Source: Phenylobacterium sp. (GTDB lineage: Bacteria > Pseudomonadota > Alphaproteobacteria > Caulobacterales > Caulobacteraceae). Taken from it: a stretch of DNA of 64,000 nucleotides. The position numbers and the translations under genes are program-made. Where the stretch lies: positions 1-64,000 of the forward strand of contig NZ_PNLB01000022.1 in assembly GCF_013822795.1 (NCBI RefSeq), given 5' to 3'. The notes below the pieces were generated by a model. The model was given only the letters and a program-made list of their open reading frames with translations. It was not told the origin of the DNA and searched no databases. Each line of letters begins with the position of its first letter. The stretch's first letter is position 1. Below, in pieces: positions 61,029 to 64,000 of this stretch.

Positions 61029-61705
61029 GCCGAACTTCGCCCCCCGCCGTTGTTGGAGAACAGCGCCAGGGTCCGCAGGCGGGCGAGCCGGGCGCTGTCG
61101 GCGTCATAGTCGGCGCGGCGGTCGGAGACGAACCCGTGGCCGGCCGGATAGAGATGGATCGGGATGTCGGGATGGCGCTCGCCGATCTCCTCGACGCGCT
61201 CGGGCGGGATCGAGGCGTCGGTCTTGCCGAAGTGCAGGATGATCGGGACTTGGGGAGTCTCGTCCTTCAGCTCGCTGATCCGGCGTCCGTAGAAACTGGC
61301 GGCGGCCGACAGGCCGCTGCAGCGACAGGCGGCCAGCCAGGTGGCCGCGCCGCCCCAGCAGAAGCCCGTGACGAAAACCGGAGCCTTGAGCGCGTCGATG
61401 GCGGCCTGAGCGTCGCCGGCCACCTGGTCCCAGGGCGTGGCTTGCGAGTACTCGACGCCCTTGGCGATCGAACCCTGGCTGTAGTCGGCCTGGAAGCCGC
61501 GCTCGAGGCGGTCGTAGAACGACGGGGCGATGGTCTCGTAGCCGTCGGCGGCGAAGGCGTCGGCCAGCTCACGGATGTGGTCGGTGACCCCGAAGATCTC
61601 CTGAATCAACAGCAGCCCGCCGCGTCGGGCGTCGGTCGGCTTGGCGTGATAGGCGCCCAGTTCAAAGCCGTCGAAGGCGCTCTTGAGGGTGATCTGCTCG
61701 CCCAT
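61025..61705 (-). CDS. dienelactone hydrolase family protein
   Basis: LLLIQEIFGVTDHIRELADAFAADGYETIAPSFYDR; VTGFCWGGAATW. Confidence 0.93.
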   Translation of the reverse strand: MGEQITLKSAFDGFELGAYHAKPTDARRGGLLLIQEIFGVTDHIRELADAFAADGYETIAPSFYDRLERGFQADYSQGSIAKGVEYSQATPWDQVAGDAQAAIDALKAPVFVTGFCWGGAATWLAACRCSGLSAAASFYGRRISELKDETPQVPIILHFGKTDASIPPERVEEIGERHPDIPIHLYPAGHGFVSDRRADYDADSARLARLRTLALFSNNGGGRSSA

Positions 61706-61707
61706 GC

Positions 61708-62376
61708 TCACGCGGCCTCGAACAGCTCGCGGGTGCGCGCGCGGGCGAGGTCGGCGGCCTCTTCGTTGTAGCGCTCCGGACTCTCGTTGTTGAACCCGTG
61801 GCCGGCGCCTTCGTAGATGTAGACCGGGACGTCGGGGTTGTGTTCGTGCACGGCCTTCTCGACCTCGTCGGCCGGGATCCCAGGATCGGTGTGGCCAAGG
61901 TGGACGATGGTCGGGCAAAGCGGCCGGAGTGCGGCGTTGGCCTGCACAAGGCTGCCATAATAGCTGGCGGCCGCGGCGATCCCTTCGACCTTGGCGGCGC
62001 TGAGCCAGGTCAGCGAGCCGCCGTAGCAGTAGCCGACGACGAACACCTTGCCCCGCGCGGCCAGGAAGTCGCGGCAGGCGGCGATGTCGGTCAGCGCCTG
62101 GTCCAGCGGCGTGGCGCGGGCGTGAGCGACGCCGGCGGCCAGGCCCTCGGGATCATGGGCGGCGGTGAAGTGGCGCTCGCGGCGGTCGTAGAGCGAGGGG
62201 GCGATCGCCTCGTAGCCGGCCTTGGCCCAGCGCTCGACGTCGGCGCGGATGTGCCGGTCGATGCCGAAGATTTCCTGCAACACGATGACCCCGCCCTTGC
62301 GCGGGGTGAAGGCCTGCTCGTGGTAGGCCGAGAAGTCGAAGCCGTCCGCGCCCCGAAGGGTGATGGTCTCGCCCAT
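61708..62376 (-). CDS. dienelactone hydrolase family protein (paralogue)
   Basis: VIVLQEIFGIDRHIRADVERWAKAGYEAIAPSLYDR; VVGYCYGGSLTW; GHGFNN. Confidence 0.93.
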   Translation of the reverse strand: MGETITLRGADGFDFSAYHEQAFTPRKGGVIVLQEIFGIDRHIRADVERWAKAGYEAIAPSLYDRRERHFTAAHDPEGLAAGVAHARATPLDQALTDIAACRDFLAARGKVFVVGYCYGGSLTWLSAAKVEGIAAAASYYGSLVQANAALRPLCPTIVHLGHTDPGIPADEVEKAVHEHNPDVPVYIYEGAGHGFNNESPERYNEEAADLARARTRELFEAA

Positions 62377-62477
62377 GCGTTTCTCCCGTCTTGTTAGACG
62401 CGAGCTAAGCAGAGAACCTCACCTTGGGCGATGGCGATGGCGCGAAAAGATCGTCTGCCAGAAGTGAGCATCTGGCA

Positions 62478-62748
62478 CGGCTCCCTCGCCCCTTGGGGGA
62501 GAGGGTTGGGGTGAGGGGGATTTGCTGACTCGGCTGAGCGTCGCTCCGCGCCGCAAGACCCCTCACCTAACCTCTCCCCTCAAGCGGGGAGAGGGACGGG
62601 TCGTGCAGCCGCTGACGGCCAGATCCTCCCCTCTTGGGGAGGTGGGGCGCGAAGCGCGACGGAGGGGGACTGCTCTTAAGCTGCAGAGTCGAAGTCCCCC
62701 TCAGTCAGCTGCGCTGACAGCTCCCCCAGAGGGGGAGCATCGTTGGGC
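62478..62748. repeat. compound intergenic repeat (both hairpin families adjacent)
   Basis: CCTCGCCCCTTGGGGGAGAGGG...CTCTCCCCTCAAGCGGGGAGAGGG followed by GATCCTCCCCTCTTGGGGAGG...AGCTCCCCCAGAGGGGGAGCATC. Confidence 0.75.
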
Positions 62749-62751
62749 GGC

Positions 62752-63849
62752 TCAGACGTTGAAGCGGAAGTTCAGTACGTCGCCGTCCTTGACGACGTAC
62801 TCCTTGCCTTCCTGGCGGAACTTGCCGGCTTCGCGCGCGCCGGCTTCGCCCTTGAGGCTGACATAGTCCTCGTAGGCGATGGTTTCGGCGCGGATGAAGC
62901 CCTTCTCGAAGTCCGTGTGGATCACGCCGGCCGCCTGCGGGGCGGTGTCGCCCTTATGGATGGTCCAGGCGCGGGCTTCCTTGGGGCCGACCGTGAAGTA
63001 GGTCTGCAGGCCGAGCAGGTGATAGGCCTCGCGGATCAGCTTGTTGAGGCCCGGCTCGCTGAGGCCCAGCGTCTCCAGGAACTCGGTGCGCTCGGCTTCG
63101 TCGAGCATGGCGATCTCGCTCTCGATCTGGGCCGAGATCACCACGTGGTCGGCGCCGTCGCGCTTGGCGCGCTCGGCGACCTGGTTCGACAGGTCGTTGC
63201 CGGTGGCGGCGGAGGCCTCGTCGACGTTGGAGACGTAGAGGGCGGGTTTGGAGGTCAGCAGCTGCAGCATCCGCCAGGCCTTGTCGTCCTCGGCGGAAAT
63301 CTCGGCCTTGCGGGCCGGGCGGCCGGCGTTGAGCTCGACCAGAGCCAATTGGACCAGGCGCAGCGTCTGGGCGCTTTCCTTGTCGCCGGTCTTGGCGCGC
63401 TTCTCGAGGTTGGCGACTCGCTTCTCAAGGCTTTCGAGGTCGGCCAGCATCAGCTCGGTCTCGATGGTCTCGAGGTCGGCGAGGGGATCGATCTTGCCTT
63501 CGACGTGGGTGATGTCGTCGTCGATGAAGCAGCGAGCCACGAAGGCCACGGCGTCGCAGTCGCGGATGTTGGCCAGGAACTGGTTGCCTAGGCCCTCGCC
63601 CTTGGACGCGCCGCGCACCAGGCCGGCGATGTCGACGAAGTTCATCCGCGCCGGAATGATCTCCTTGGACGGGATGATCGCGGCCAGGGCGTTCAGGCGC
63701 GGCTCGGGCACGGCCACGTCGCCGGTGTTGGGCTCGATGGTGCAGAACGGATAGTTGGCGGCCTGGGCCGCGGCCGTCTGGGTGAGCGCGTTGAAGAGGG
63801 TCGACTTGCCGACGTTCGGCAGGCCGACGATCGCGACTTTGAGAGCCAT
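62752..63849 (-). CDS. ychF: redox-regulated ATPase YchF
   Basis: IVGLPNVGKSTLFNALTQT; NFVDIAGLVRGASKGEGLGNQFLANIRDCD; RAWTIHKGDTAPQAAGVIHTDFEKGFIRAE. Confidence 0.97.
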   Translation of the reverse strand: MALKVAIVGLPNVGKSTLFNALTQTAAAQAANYPFCTIEPNTGDVAVPEPRLNALAAIIPSKEIIPARMNFVDIAGLVRGASKGEGLGNQFLANIRDCDAVAFVARCFIDDDITHVEGKIDPLADLETIETELMLADLESLEKRVANLEKRAKTGDKESAQTLRLVQLALVELNAGRPARKAEISAEDDKAWRMLQLLTSKPALYVSNVDEASAATGNDLSNQVAERAKRDGADHVVISAQIESEIAMLDEAERTEFLETLGLSEPGLNKLIREAYHLLGLQTYFTVGPKEARAWTIHKGDTAPQAAGVIHTDFEKGFIRAETIAYEDYVSLKGEAGAREAGKFRQEGKEYVVKDGDVLNFRFNV

Positions 63850-63947
63850 GGGAAGAGCTGTTCCTGAAATTCGAGCGCGCGAACTAGCACGTTAGGGGGC
63901 GGCGCCCAAGGGGCGGGGGCTGACAGGTCCCCAGGGGGGAGCGTCTG

Positions 63948-64000
63948 GAACGACTCCCTCGCCCCCTTGGGGGAGAGGGCTGGGGTGAGGGGGAGTGCTG
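63948..64000. repeat. start of another palindromic intergenic repeat (cut by window edge)
   Basis: GACTCCCTCGCCCCCTTGGGGGAGAGGGCTGGGGTGAGGGGG. Confidence 0.75.

Overview
High-GC (~67%) alphaproteobacterial chromosome, most consistent with Caulobacteraceae (Caulobacter/Phenylobacterium-like). Grounds: split F0 ATP synthase operon (atpI-B-E-b'-b), a CcrM-type GANTC methyltransferase close to mutY and rnhB, hemF and trmL next to the bc1 operon, and abundant hairpin-type intergenic repeats. The window looks like ordinary chromosome: no prophage, IS element, CRISPR array, rRNA or tRNA was recognised. Main blocks: (1) F0 ATP synthase; (2) a genome-maintenance neighbourhood: SMC, two tandem DsbA paralogues, DUF721/DciA-like, MutY, GrpB, CcrM, DUF2332, RNase HII, Tag; (3) a TonB-dependent receptor with a Q/G-rich low-complexity insert; (4) dihydroorotase, glycosyltransferase 9, hydrolases; (5) an acyl/feruloyl-CoA-ligase-like gene translationally coupled to a ThDP enzyme; (6) a 19-cysteine copper-storage-like protein and a previously untracked 41-aa small ORF with its own SD, upstream dyad and terminator; (7) a secreted protein built of five 4-Cys modules; (8) MerR/CDF and TetR/tautomerase divergent pairs; (9) SDRs, MFS, GNATs; (10) NudL-like, CCA transferase, HemF, TrmL, bc1 complex; (11) TPR protein, aspartic-protease-like protein, tandem dienelactone hydrolases, YchF. 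Most novel-looking signals: the 28.25-28.52 kb small-ORF unit, the five-module Cys protein, the 147-148 bp tandem array within a family of palindromic intergenic repeats (some carrying GANTC), and the GANTC cluster in front of ccrM. I found no convincing multi-gene undescribed defence or secretion system. All assignments are from reading sequence and motifs; no database search was run.
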